A stretch of DNA of 64,000 nt, from assembly GCF_023195515.1 (NCBI RefSeq), contig NZ_JALPKR020000002.1, positions 310,001 through 374,000 on the forward strand. Direction: 5' to 3'. This DNA is from Variovorax sp. S12S4 (GTDB lineage Bacteria > Pseudomonadota > Gammaproteobacteria > Burkholderiales > Burkholderiaceae_C). The notes beneath the pieces were generated by a model. That model saw only the letters and a list, made by a program, of their open reading frames with translations, made no database searches and was not told the DNA's origin. Within the stretch, counting starts at the first letter, position 1; each line of letters begins with the position of its first letter. Made by a program: the position numbers and the translations under genes. Shown here piece after piece: positions 53,673 through 62,619 of the stretch.

Positions 53673-54677
53673 TCAGGCGGCAGGCAGGCGCAGCACGTTT
53701 TCGAAGCTGCGATCCCACAGGGGCTTCACGTCGGCCGGGCCATCGAGCACGCCGATCTTCAGGAAGGTGTCGGCCACCTGCTGGTGGCTGCGCACCACGG
53801 CATCGGTGACGGGGCCCAGGCTGTAGTCGCCGCTACGGCCATTGAAGAGCTCGACCAGATCGCCCACCGGCACGCGCGTCTCGGCCGACTGCGCACGCGC
53901 ATAGGCCAGGAAGTTGCCGTTGATCCATGCGAACGAGCGCTGCAGGCGCTGCAGCAGGTCGCTCAATGCCGCGCGGCGCAGCGCATCGTCCAGCGCGCGC
54001 GGGTTGGCATAGATGGGAAAGTTTCCCGACAGATAACCCACGCCGGTCTTGATGGTGCGCGCGCCGTACTGCGTGCGCGCCAGCTGGCCGTTGTAGCCGT
54101 AGATGGCCCATGCATCGAGATCGCCGCGCGCAAAGGCCGAAAGGCCGTCCGACGGCGTGAGGCTCACGGCCTGGATGTCGCTGAACGAGAGCCCCGCCTC
54201 GGCCAGTTGCCTGGCCAGGTAGTAGTGCGAAGTGGTGGCGCGCACATAGCCCACGCGCTTGCCCTTGAAGTCCGCAATGCTGCGGATCGGTGAATCCTTG
54301 CGTGCGAGCGTCGCCTGGTTGTTCAGGTCTTCATGCGTCACAGCCACCAGCTTCACGCTGGACTTCTGGCGCGCGGCGAATACCGGCGGAATCTCGCTCC
54401 CCGAGCCCAGGTCGAGTGCATCGCCGTTGATGGCCTCGATGTGCAGCACGCCGTTGTTGAGTTCGCGCCAGTCAATCTTGTAGGGCGTGTCGGCCTGGCC
54501 CGAGGCCGTGAGCAGCGGTCGCCACAGGCCCTTGTAGGTGCCCACGCGCAGGGTCACGCCGGAGAGGTCGCGTGCCGGTGCCGCGGCCCGCGAAGCGCCG
54601 GTTGCAGCGGCCATGGCGCTCCAGGCCGCGGCGGCCTGCAGCAGGCGGCGCCTGTCGAGTGGGAATTCAGGTTTCAT
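53673..54677 (-). CDS. SsuA-type sulfonate ABC transporter binding protein 3
   Basis: 334 residues, MKPEFPLDRRRLLQAAAAWSAM, with a twin-arginine-like signal. SsuA marks are LRVGTYKGLWRPLL, DALDLGSGSEIPPVFAARQ, KGKRVGYVRATTSHYYLARQL and DLDAWAIYGYNGQLARTQYG. First gene of the minus-strand half, facing the flavoprotein gene across about 110 bp. Its start at 54677 fits the signal peptide. Confidence 0.88.
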   Translation of the reverse strand: MKPEFPLDRRRLLQAAAAWSAMAAATGASRAAAPARDLSGVTLRVGTYKGLWRPLLTASGQADTPYKIDWRELNNGVLHIEAINGDALDLGSGSEIPPVFAARQKSSVKLVAVTHEDLNNQATLARKDSPIRSIADFKGKRVGYVRATTSHYYLARQLAEAGLSFSDIQAVSLTPSDGLSAFARGDLDAWAIYGYNGQLARTQYGARTIKTGVGYLSGNFPIYANPRALDDALRRAALSDLLQRLQRSFAWINGNFLAYARAQSAETRVPVGDLVELFNGRSGDYSLGPVTDAVVRSHQQVADTFLKIGVLDGPADVKPLWDRSFENVLRLPAA

Positions 54678-54729
54678 GCACCGGACCGTACCGGCGCACA
54701 CGGCAAAAGCGAACGCAGAAAAACGAGTT

Positions 54730-54739
54730 TGCATATGCA
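54730..54739. promoter_or_regulatory. Palindrome in the divergent promoter region of the organosulfur cluster
   Basis: TGCATATGCA is a perfect 10-bp palindrome midway between the divergent starts at 54677 and 54787. It may be an operator of a sulfur-responsive regulator such as a CysB/Cbl-type protein, none of which is encoded in the window. Confidence 0.35.
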
Positions 54740-54786
54740 GGATGCGTCGTTTCCGGCGCGGCACGGGGCCGGTACTGTGCGCAACC

Positions 54787-56031
54787 ATGAGTGCACTCCC
54801 CTTGCGCCGCCTGCCGGCCACCAATGAATTCCCCACATCAAGCGCCGCTCCGGCCGCGGTCGACGGCGCCCTCTTGGCACGCCTGTCGACCCAGTTCGCG
54901 GCCACGGCAGCCGACCACGACCGAAGCGGCGCCTTTCCGCGCCAGAACTTCGAGGCGCTGCAATCGCACGGCCTCATCGGCCTGGTGGCACCTGCGGCGT
55001 ACGGCGGCGCCGGTGCCAGCCTGGCCACCGCGCGGCGTGTGATTGCCGCGGTGGCGCGCGGCGAGCCTGCTACTGCCTTGATCCTGACGATGACCTACCT
55101 GCAGCACCATGCACTCGCGCGCAGCGACAGCCGCTGGCCGTTGCACCTGCGCGAACGCGTGCTGCGCGATGCGGTGGAGCACGGCGCGCTCATCAATGCG
55201 CTGCGCGTGGAGCCCGCGCTCGGCTCGCCGGCACGTGGCGGCCTGCCCGCGACCATTGCCCACCGCGAAGGCAGCGGGTGGAAGATCGACGGCCACAAGC
55301 TCTACACGACCGGCATCGAGGGGCTCTCCTGGCTTGCCGTATGGGCGCGCACTGACGAAGCCGCGCCGCGCACCGGCATCTTCCTGGTGCCGCGCCATGC
55401 GCCCGGCGTGCGCGTGATCGCAAGCTGGGACCACCTGGGCCTGCGAGCCTCTGGCAGCCATGAAGTGGTGTTCGAGAACGTCGCGATCGACCTCGACCAT
55501 GCGGTCGACCTGCGCGCCCCGGCCGACTGGGCACCCGACGCGGGCAGCCAGACGGACATCGACGCACACGCCACGCAGCAAGCGTGGATGACCGTGCTGC
55601 TCGGCAGCCTGTACGACGCGGTGGCGCAGGCCGCGAATGACTGGTTGACCGGCTTCCTGAACCACCGCGCACCCGGCAGCCTGGGCGCGCCGCTTGCAAG
55701 CCTGCCGCGCGTGCAGGAGCACGTGGGAGAAATCGCCGCGCTGCTGCGCACCAACCGCGTGCTGCTCGACGATGCGGCCCGCGCGGTCGACGAAGGGCGC
55801 GCGCAGCCGGCCACCGAGAGTGGATTGCTGAAGTACACCGTGACGGGCAACGCAGTGCGCGCCGTCGAAATCGCGCTGCAACTGAGCGGCAACCACGGCC
55901 TCGCACGGCAGAACCCGCTGGAGCGGCACCACCGTGACGTGCTGTGCAGCCGCATCCACACGCCGCAGAACGACGCCATCCTGGTTGCGGCGGGCGCTCG
56001 CGCATTGCAGTCTTCGGGAGCCGCCGCATGA
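54787..56031 (+). CDS. Acyl-CoA dehydrogenase-fold flavoprotein (sulfur-acquisition oxidoreductase type)
   Basis: 414 residues from MSALPLRRLPATNEF. The acyl-CoA dehydrogenase fold is shown by FEALQSHGLIGLVAPAAYGGAGAS, HKLYTTGIEGLSWLAVWARTD and SWDHLGLRASGSHEVVFENV, and by the C-terminal LSGNHGLARQNPLERHHRDV. Members in sulfur clusters resemble DszC/SfnB-type monooxygenases rather than true fatty-acid enzymes. The next gene begins in its stop (ATGA at 56028-56031). Confidence 0.82.
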   Translation: MSALPLRRLPATNEFPTSSAAPAAVDGALLARLSTQFAATAADHDRSGAFPRQNFEALQSHGLIGLVAPAAYGGAGASLATARRVIAAVARGEPATALILTMTYLQHHALARSDSRWPLHLRERVLRDAVEHGALINALRVEPALGSPARGGLPATIAHREGSGWKIDGHKLYTTGIEGLSWLAVWARTDEAAPRTGIFLVPRHAPGVRVIASWDHLGLRASGSHEVVFENVAIDLDHAVDLRAPADWAPDAGSQTDIDAHATQQAWMTVLLGSLYDAVAQAANDWLTGFLNHRAPGSLGAPLASLPRVQEHVGEIAALLRTNRVLLDDAARAVDEGRAQPATESGLLKYTVTGNAVRAVEIALQLSGNHGLARQNPLERHHRDVLCSRIHTPQNDAILVAAGARALQSSGAAA

Positions 56032-57011
56032 CCGACCTTCTCTTCTCCAGGGCTTCGCGCCGAAGCTGGCTCAAGCAGGGCACCGCTCTTGCACTGGCAG
56101 CTGCCGGCTCCATGCGTGCATGGGCGCAGCAGCCGCAGACCACGCTGGTGCTCGGCGACCAGGCCGGAGGCTTGCGCGCCCTCTTCGAGGCATCGAAGGC
56201 GCTCGACGACGCGCCCTTCGCTTACCGCTGGGCCAACTTCCAGGGCGCCGCGCCGCTGTTCGAAGCGCAGCGCAGCGCGGCGGTCGACACCGCGGTGGCT
56301 GGCGACCTGCCGGTGCTGGCCGCGGCCGTCGGCCGCACGCCGCTGAAGATCGTCGCCACGCGCGTGGGCAAGGCCGATGCGCTGGGCATCGTGGTACAAC
56401 CCGATTCGCCGCTGCGCACCGTGGCCGACCTGCGCGGCAAGACCGTCATTGTTTCGTCCGCGCGCGGCAGCATCTCGCAGTACCAGCTGTATGGCGCGCT
56501 CGAAGAAGCCGGCGTGCCGCGCAGCGAGGTCACGGTGAAGTTCGTGCTGCCCACGGATGCAGCCGCGGCCTTTGCGTCGAAGCAGATCGATGCCTGGGCC
56601 GTGTTCGACCCCTACTACACGATCGCGCTGCAGCAGGGCGGGCGCATCTTGCGCGACGGACGCGGCATCAACACGGCCCTGGGCTTCATCACCGCCAGCG
56701 AGCCTTCGCTGGCCGATCCGGCCAAGCGCATTGCCATCGTGCAGTTTCTCGACCGGCTGGCGCGCGCGGGCGAATGGGCGCTGGCCAACCCCGAGGCGTA
56801 TGCGCAGGCCTACAGCAAGCTCACGCGGCTGCCGATCGAGTCGGCGCGCATCATCACCGCGCGTGCCTCGGTCACGGGCCGGCCGGTGGCCGAAGCCGAC
56901 ATCGTCGCCTTGCAGGCGGTGGCCGACCGCTCGGCGCGCGACGGCATCCTGCCGGTGCGCGTGGACGTGCGCGCCATCACCGATGCGCAACTCTGGAAAC
57001 GGCCCGCATGA
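56028..57011 (+). CDS. SsuA-type sulfonate ABC transporter binding protein 4
   Basis: 327 residues, MTDLLFSRASRRSWLKQGTALALAAAG, with an export signal ending AWA-QQ. Related to binding protein 1: both have GDQ-x-GGLRAL near the N terminus and a VDAWA/IDAWA segment (KQIDAWAVFDPYYTIAL). No permease or ATPase lies on this strand, so it must use the SsuBC pair of the opposite strand or another transporter. Coupled to both neighbours by 4-bp overlaps. Confidence 0.87.
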   Translation: MTDLLFSRASRRSWLKQGTALALAAAGSMRAWAQQPQTTLVLGDQAGGLRALFEASKALDDAPFAYRWANFQGAAPLFEAQRSAAVDTAVAGDLPVLAAAVGRTPLKIVATRVGKADALGIVVQPDSPLRTVADLRGKTVIVSSARGSISQYQLYGALEEAGVPRSEVTVKFVLPTDAAAAFASKQIDAWAVFDPYYTIALQQGGRILRDGRGINTALGFITASEPSLADPAKRIAIVQFLDRLARAGEWALANPEAYAQAYSKLTRLPIESARIITARASVTGRPVAEADIVALQAVADRSARDGILPVRVDVRAITDAQLWKRPA

Positions 57012-57628
57012 CGGCACCCGAAGTTGCCGCCATCGCACCACTGCGTGAATTCGTCGGCGCATTCGGCCGGCTGCTCGACAGCGCACCCGACGAGCCGCGC
57101 ATTCTTCTTGAAGGCCGCGCGCTGCTTCGCACGCTGGTCGCGCGAGACGACTGGCTGCCCGACGCGTTCGCGCAGCCCGACCCGGTGCACTACCGCCAGT
57201 TCCTGCTGCATGCCGACAGCACCGAGCGCTTTTCGGTCGTGAGCTTTGTGTGGGGGCCGGGCCAGGCGACGCCGGTGCACGACCACACCGTGTGGGGCCT
57301 GATCGGCATGCTGCGCGGCGCCGAATACAGCCAGGGCTATGCGGTCGGCAGCGACGGCCGGGCACGGGCGCAAGGCGAGGCCGTGCGGCTCGACGCCGGC
57401 GACGTGGAGGCCGTGTCGCCCACCGTGGGCGACCTGCATCGCGTGCACAACGCGCATGAAGACCGCGTTTCCATCAGCATCCACGTATACGGCGCCAACA
57501 TCGGCGCCGTGCGGCGGCATACTTACCCGGCCGAGGGCGGACGCAAGCCCTTCGTTTCGGGTTACTCCAACACGCTTCTTCCCAACCTCTGGGACCGCTC
57601 CGCCGAACTCCGATCGACATTCGCATGA
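57008..57628 (+). CDS. Cysteine dioxygenase-type cupin (thiol dioxygenase)
   Basis: 206 residues. The iron-binding cupin motif is TPVHDHTVWGLIGMLRGAEYSQG, with His at about 91 and 93, and a third ligand in LHRVHNAHEDRVSISIHVYG. Family members oxidise cysteine, 3-mercaptopropionate or related thiols to sulfinates with O2. It starts in the stop of the binding-protein gene and its own stop is overlapped by the rhodanese gene. The product sulfinate or sulfite could pass to the rhodanese or the cytochrome branch; inference. Confidence 0.87.
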   Translation: MTAPEVAAIAPLREFVGAFGRLLDSAPDEPRILLEGRALLRTLVARDDWLPDAFAQPDPVHYRQFLLHADSTERFSVVSFVWGPGQATPVHDHTVWGLIGMLRGAEYSQGYAVGSDGRARAQGEAVRLDAGDVEAVSPTVGDLHRVHNAHEDRVSISIHVYGANIGAVRRHTYPAEGGRKPFVSGYSNTLLPNLWDRSAELRSTFA

Positions 57629-59250
57629 CAAGCACCACCGCCTTTCCCCTGCTGCCCTTTGCCGCCGTGCGCGAGCGCCTGCTCGCACGCGAAGAAACCG
57701 CGCTGCTCGACGTGCGCGAAGAAGATCCCTTCGCGCAGGAACATCCGCTGTGGGCCGCCAACCTGCCGCTTTCGCGCATCGAGGTCGAAGCCTGGCGGCG
57801 CATTCCGCGGCGCAGCACCTTCATCGTGCTCTACGGCACACACGACGGCATCGACCTGGCGCCGCTCGCCGCGCAAACACTGGCCGCGCTCGGCTACACC
57901 AACGTGCACCTGCTCGAAGGCGGCCTCGAGAGCTGGCGCGCGGCCGGCGGCGAGCTGTTTCGCGACGTGAACGTGCCCAGCAAGTCGTTCGGCGAACTGG
58001 TCGAGCACGAGCGGCACACGCCATCGCTTTCCGCGCCCGAGGTGAAGGCGCTGGTCGAGGGCACGGCGAACGTGGTGGTGCTCGATGCGCGCCGCTTCGA
58101 CGAATACCAGACCATGAGCATTCCCTCGGCCACCAGCGTGCCCGGCGCAGAACTGGTGCTGCGTGTGCGGGAGCTCGCGCCCGACCCGGCCACGCAGGTG
58201 ATCGTCAACTGCGCGGGCCGCACGCGCAGCATCATCGGCACGCAATCGCTGGTGAACGCGGGCATTCCGAATCCGGTGGCAGCCTTGCGCAACGGCACCA
58301 TCGGCTGGAAACTCGCGGGGCAGGTGCTCGACCATGGCGCGAGCCGCCGCGCGCCCGGCGCGGTGACCGATGCGACCCGCGCACAGGCACAGGCCGATGC
58401 GCGCCGCGTGGCCGACAAGGCCGGCGTGCGGCGCATCGCGCTCGACGCACTGCACACGCTCGAAGCACCGGAGCGCACGCTCTACCGCTTCGACGTGCGC
58501 ACGCCCGAGGAATACGAGGCCGGCCACCTGCCCGGCTTTGCGAGCGCGCCCGGCGGTCAGCTGGTGCAGGAAACGGATCACCAGGTGCCGGTGCGCGGCG
58601 CACGCATCGTGCTGGCGGACGACGACGGCGTGCGCGCATCGATGAGCGCTTCATGGCTAGCGCAGATGGGCTGGGAGGTGTATGTGCCCGATGCGGTGCC
58701 CGCGGCTTCGTTGTTCACTGAAACCGCGGCGCCTGCGCCCATCTATCCACCTGTTGCGTCAGCCGTTGCCGAAATCGAACCGAAGGCGCTGGCAGCGCTG
58801 CTTTCGCAGCCCGGCACCGCGGTGATCGACGTGACCACCAGCGCCAACTACGTGAAGCGGCACATTCCCGGCGCCTGGTACGCCATTCGCGCGCAACTGG
58901 CACAGGCCATCGGCACTGCAATTCCGTCATCGCAGCGCTATGTGCTCACCTGCGGCAGCAGCCTGCTCGCGCGCTATGCCGCGGCCGACTTGCGCACCTT
59001 GCTCGATGCGCGCGGCCAAGGCGATGCGGAAGTGCTGGTGCTGGCCGGCGGAAACGCGGCGTGGTTTGCCGCGGGCCTGGAGGCCGAATCGGGCGAGACG
59101 CGGCTGGCTACGCCGCGCACCGATCGCTACCGCCGCCCTTACGAAGGCACCGATGCGCCTGCTGAAGCGATGCAGGCGTATCTGGATTGGGAATTCGGGC
59201 TGGTGGCACAACTGGCACGCGACGGTACGCATCACTTTCACGTGGTCTGA
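57625..59250 (+). CDS. Four-domain rhodanese-like sulfurtransferase
   Basis: 541 residues with four rhodanese-like domains: about 10-120, 135-240, 270-360 and 380-490. Only the second (VNCAGRTRS, Cys196) and fourth (LTCGSSLLAR, Cys443) keep a cysteine at the active loop; the first (LYGTHDG) and third (LADDDGVRA) have none. It should move sulfane sulfur between donors and acceptors such as cyanide, thiols or sulfite. It is the last gene of the plus-strand half of the cluster and is followed by a terminator. This domain number is unusual; most bacterial rhodaneses have one or two. Confidence 0.88.
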   Translation: MTSTTAFPLLPFAAVRERLLAREETALLDVREEDPFAQEHPLWAANLPLSRIEVEAWRRIPRRSTFIVLYGTHDGIDLAPLAAQTLAALGYTNVHLLEGGLESWRAAGGELFRDVNVPSKSFGELVEHERHTPSLSAPEVKALVEGTANVVVLDARRFDEYQTMSIPSATSVPGAELVLRVRELAPDPATQVIVNCAGRTRSIIGTQSLVNAGIPNPVAALRNGTIGWKLAGQVLDHGASRRAPGAVTDATRAQAQADARRVADKAGVRRIALDALHTLEAPERTLYRFDVRTPEEYEAGHLPGFASAPGGQLVQETDHQVPVRGARIVLADDDGVRASMSASWLAQMGWEVYVPDAVPAASLFTETAAPAPIYPPVASAVAEIEPKALAALLSQPGTAVIDVTTSANYVKRHIPGAWYAIRAQLAQAIGTAIPSSQRYVLTCGSSLLARYAAADLRTLLDARGQGDAEVLVLAGGNAAWFAAGLEAESGETRLATPRTDRYRRPYEGTDAPAEAMQAYLDWEFGLVAQLARDGTHHFHVV

Positions 59251-59280
59251 GCGTTTGCGCTCGGGCCGATGGGCCCAAAG

Positions 59281-59306
59281 AAAAAGCCGGCATTGCCGGC
59301 TTTTTT
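59281..59306. terminator. Bidirectional terminator between the rhodanese and rhlE genes
   Basis: AAAAAGCCGGC and GCCGGCTTTTT form an 11-bp stem with a 3-nt loop ATT, with A and T runs on both sides, so it can serve both convergent genes. Confidence 0.88.
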
Positions 59307-59476
59307 GTGGACGGGAGGCCTTGCCGAAGCAAGCCCCTGTGCTTTGTCAGCTCGTCTCGGCGCTCTTGAACAGCGCAGCAACCTTGCGCTTGGTCTTGAT
59401 GTTGCTCGAGATGCCGCGCGCGGGCGCAGCCTTGGCGGCGGCTTCCCAGTCGGGAGCGGCTTCGCGCTCGCCCGGC

Positions 59477-60814
59477 TCATAGGGCTTGTCGAAGAACGGA
59501 TCGCGCGGGGCGGAGGGTGCGCGGTGCGGGCGTCCGCCGCCGCGGCGCGCATCGGGCGCCGATGCTGCTGCGCTCGCGCGGCTGATCGAGCACATCGCGT
59601 GCGTCGCCGGCCTCGCCCTCTTCGCGCCAGTGGCGGCGGCCGTCGTTGATGCGGCCGCGCGGCTTGTCTTCTTCGAACTCGACGGGTTCGAGCTCGATCT
59701 TCTTCTTGATCAGCTTCTCGATGTCGGCCACTAGGCGCGCATCGTTGCCGCCGCTGGCAAAGCTCACGGCCAGGCCCGAGGCGCCGGCACGGCCCGTGCG
59801 GCCGATGCGGTGCACGTAGTCTTCGGCGTTGAACGGAATGTCGAAGTTGAAAACCGCCGGCACGTCCTTGATGTCGAGGCCGCGGGCCGCGACGTCGGTG
59901 CACACCAGGAGGTCGACCTCGCCGGCCTTGAACGAGGCGAGCGCCTTCAGGCGTTCGTCCTGGCTCTTGTCGCCGTGCAGCGCCGTGGTGCGAAGACCGT
60001 CGCGCTCCAGCGAGCGCGCGAGGCGCGCGCAGCCGAGCTTGCTGTTGACGAAGACAAAGGCCTGCGTGATGCCGCGCTGCTTCACGATCTGCTTGAGGGC
60101 GCGGCGCTTGTCGTCGTCGCTCACGCTGTAGAAGTGCTGCTCGACGGTCGACGCCGTTTCGTTCGGCCGCGCCACTTCGATGGTGACGGGGTTCTGCAGG
60201 TAGCTGCCGGCCAGCCGCTTGATTTCAGGCGAGAAGGTGGCCGAGAAGAGGAGCGTGGTGCGCTGCTTGGGCAGGTAGCTCAGGATGCGCTGCAGGTCGG
60301 GCAGAAAGCCGATGTCCAGCATGCGGTCGGCCTCGTCGAGCACCACGTACTCCACCTGGTTGAGCACCGCGTTCTTGGCTTCGATGTGGTCGAGCAACCG
60401 GCCCGGCGTGGCCACCAGCACCTCGACGCCCTTCTTGAGCTCGAGTGTCTGCGGCTTCATGTCGATGCCGCCGAACACCACCGTGCTGCGCAGGTTGGTG
60501 TACTTGGCGTACAGCTTGACCTGCTGGGCCACCTGGTCGGCCAGTTCGCGCGTGGGCAGCAACACCAGTGCACGCACCGGGTGCCGCGCGGGCGAGGTGG
60601 ACGAGTTCTCGTGCTTGAGCATGCGCTGCAGCAGCGGCAGCGAAAACGCTGCGGTCTTGCCGGTGCCGGTCTGCGCGGCCCCCATCACGTCCTGCCCCGA
60701 AAGCACGACCGGAATGGCCTGCTCCTGGATGGGAGTCATGGTCTCGTAGCCCATTTCGGCTACGGCGCGCGCCAGCGGTTCCGCCAGCGATAGATTGGAG
60801 AAGGAGCTTGTCAT
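59477..60814 (-). CDS. rhlE: DEAD-box RNA helicase, RhlE type (C-terminal tail probably frameshifted)
   Basis: 445 residues as read. Motifs in order: Q motif with MTPIQEQAIPVV, Walker A AAQTGTGKTAAF, PTRELADQ, VLDEADRMLD, SATFSPEIK, VCTDVAARGLDI and HRIGRTGRAG. It unwinds RNA in decay or ribosome assembly. The final stretch after about residue 415 reads as Arg/Pro-rich noise, while another frame carries DPFFDKPYEP...ISSNIKTKRKVAALFK to a stop at 59347, matching the usual RhlE end. The true gene is thus probably 59347-60814 with an indel near 59560-59600. Confidence 0.9.
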   Translation of the reverse strand: MTSSFSNLSLAEPLARAVAEMGYETMTPIQEQAIPVVLSGQDVMGAAQTGTGKTAAFSLPLLQRMLKHENSSTSPARHPVRALVLLPTRELADQVAQQVKLYAKYTNLRSTVVFGGIDMKPQTLELKKGVEVLVATPGRLLDHIEAKNAVLNQVEYVVLDEADRMLDIGFLPDLQRILSYLPKQRTTLLFSATFSPEIKRLAGSYLQNPVTIEVARPNETASTVEQHFYSVSDDDKRRALKQIVKQRGITQAFVFVNSKLGCARLARSLERDGLRTTALHGDKSQDERLKALASFKAGEVDLLVCTDVAARGLDIKDVPAVFNFDIPFNAEDYVHRIGRTGRAGASGLAVSFASGGNDARLVADIEKLIKKKIELEPVEFEEDKPRGRINDGRRHWREEGEAGDARDVLDQPRERSSIGARCAPRRRTPAPRTLRPARSVLRQAL

Positions 60815-60946
60815 TAAGCCTTCTATTGTCGCATTGCCGCAAAAAATGGCAGTGACGGCGCCGTGACAACGTCCGCGCCGGCCGCATTGCTATTTATTTT
60901 ATAGCACCATACGCAACAACCATGCGCCCCTGCGGCGCTCCAAGGC

Positions 60947-61825
60947 TCAAAGGGTGCGCGCGTTGAAAGTGTCGCAAGACTTGATATCGCCGCTCTGGTA
61001 CCCCGCGCCGAACCAGCGTTGGCGCTGCGCGCTGGAGCCGTGGGTGAAGCTGTCGGGCACCACCGCGCGGCCCGCGGAACGCTGCAAGGCGTCGTCGCCG
61101 ATCTTCTGCGCAGCGTTCATGGCGGCCTCGATGTCGCCCGGCTCGAGCCACTTCTTCGACTCTTGCGAATGGTGCGCCCAGATGCCGGCAAAACAGTCGG
61201 CCTGCAGTTCGACGCGAACGCTCAGCGCGTTGTTCTGCGACTGGCTCAGCCGTCCGCGCATGCCGTCTACCTTGGCGGTCACGCCGAGTTCGTCCTGCAC
61301 GTGGTGGCCTACCTCGTGCGCAATGACATAGGCCTGCGCAAACTCGCCCGGCGCGCCGAGCTGGTTCTTGAGCGTGTCGTAGAAGCTCAGGTCGATGTAC
61401 ACCTTCTTGTCGCCCGGGCAGTAGAACGGCCCCATGGCCGATTGCCCGGTGCCGCAGGCCGTGGGCGTGGCGCCGCGAAACAGCACGAGCCGGGGCGGCT
61501 GGTAGGTGCCGCCGTTCTGCCGGAAGATGTTGGTCCAGACCACCTCGGTGTTCTTGAGCACCGTCGAGACGAAGGCCGCCTCGCGGTCTCCCGATGGCGG
61601 CTTGGGTGCGGGCCCTTGTTGCTGCTGCACCTGGACGGGATCGCCACCGCCACTCAGGAGGCTGAGCACCGTGAGCGGGTTGATGCCGAAGATCCAGCCG
61701 GCAATCAGCGCGACCGCGATGGTGCCGATGCCGATGCTGCGGCCGCCGATGAAGCCGCCGCCTCCGCCGCCCCCACTGCGCCTGTCTTCGACGTTGTCCG
61801 ATTGTTCGTTGCCTTCCCATCTCAT
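60947..61825 (-). CDS. YpfJ-type neutral zinc metallopeptidase
   Basis: 292 residues from MRWEGNEQSDNVEDRR at 61825, with AAGGAG ahead. There is a Gly-rich cytoplasmic start, one membrane segment (IGIGTIAVALIAGWIFGINPLTVL), then a periplasmic peptidase domain with the zinc site AHEVGHHVQD and ELQADCFAGIWAH with its third ligand. The YpfJ family is widespread and poorly studied. Confidence 0.9.
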   Translation of the reverse strand: MRWEGNEQSDNVEDRRSGGGGGGGFIGGRSIGIGTIAVALIAGWIFGINPLTVLSLLSGGGDPVQVQQQQGPAPKPPSGDREAAFVSTVLKNTEVVWTNIFRQNGGTYQPPRLVLFRGATPTACGTGQSAMGPFYCPGDKKVYIDLSFYDTLKNQLGAPGEFAQAYVIAHEVGHHVQDELGVTAKVDGMRGRLSQSQNNALSVRVELQADCFAGIWAHHSQESKKWLEPGDIEAAMNAAQKIGDDALQRSAGRAVVPDSFTHGSSAQRQRWFGAGYQSGDIKSCDTFNARTL

Positions 61826-61974
61826 CGCAGTCTCCTTGCCGGGCAGTTGTGCCGGAGCGTCGCTGGATGGTACTTTGTCCGCGCCGGTGCCTTGTAAGCA
61901 AAACAGGCATTTGCATGCCTGTGGTGACGCCGTCGGAAGCGGAGGAACGCGAGGGGTACCCCTCGCGAGGCCTC

Positions 61975-62541
<567 letters not shown>

Positions 62542-62619
62542 ATGCGGTCGCTGATGCTGCTGCGGGGGAGGAATGGCGCGAATTGTGGCATGTACCATGC
62601 CTCGCCCTCCCGGCTGCGG

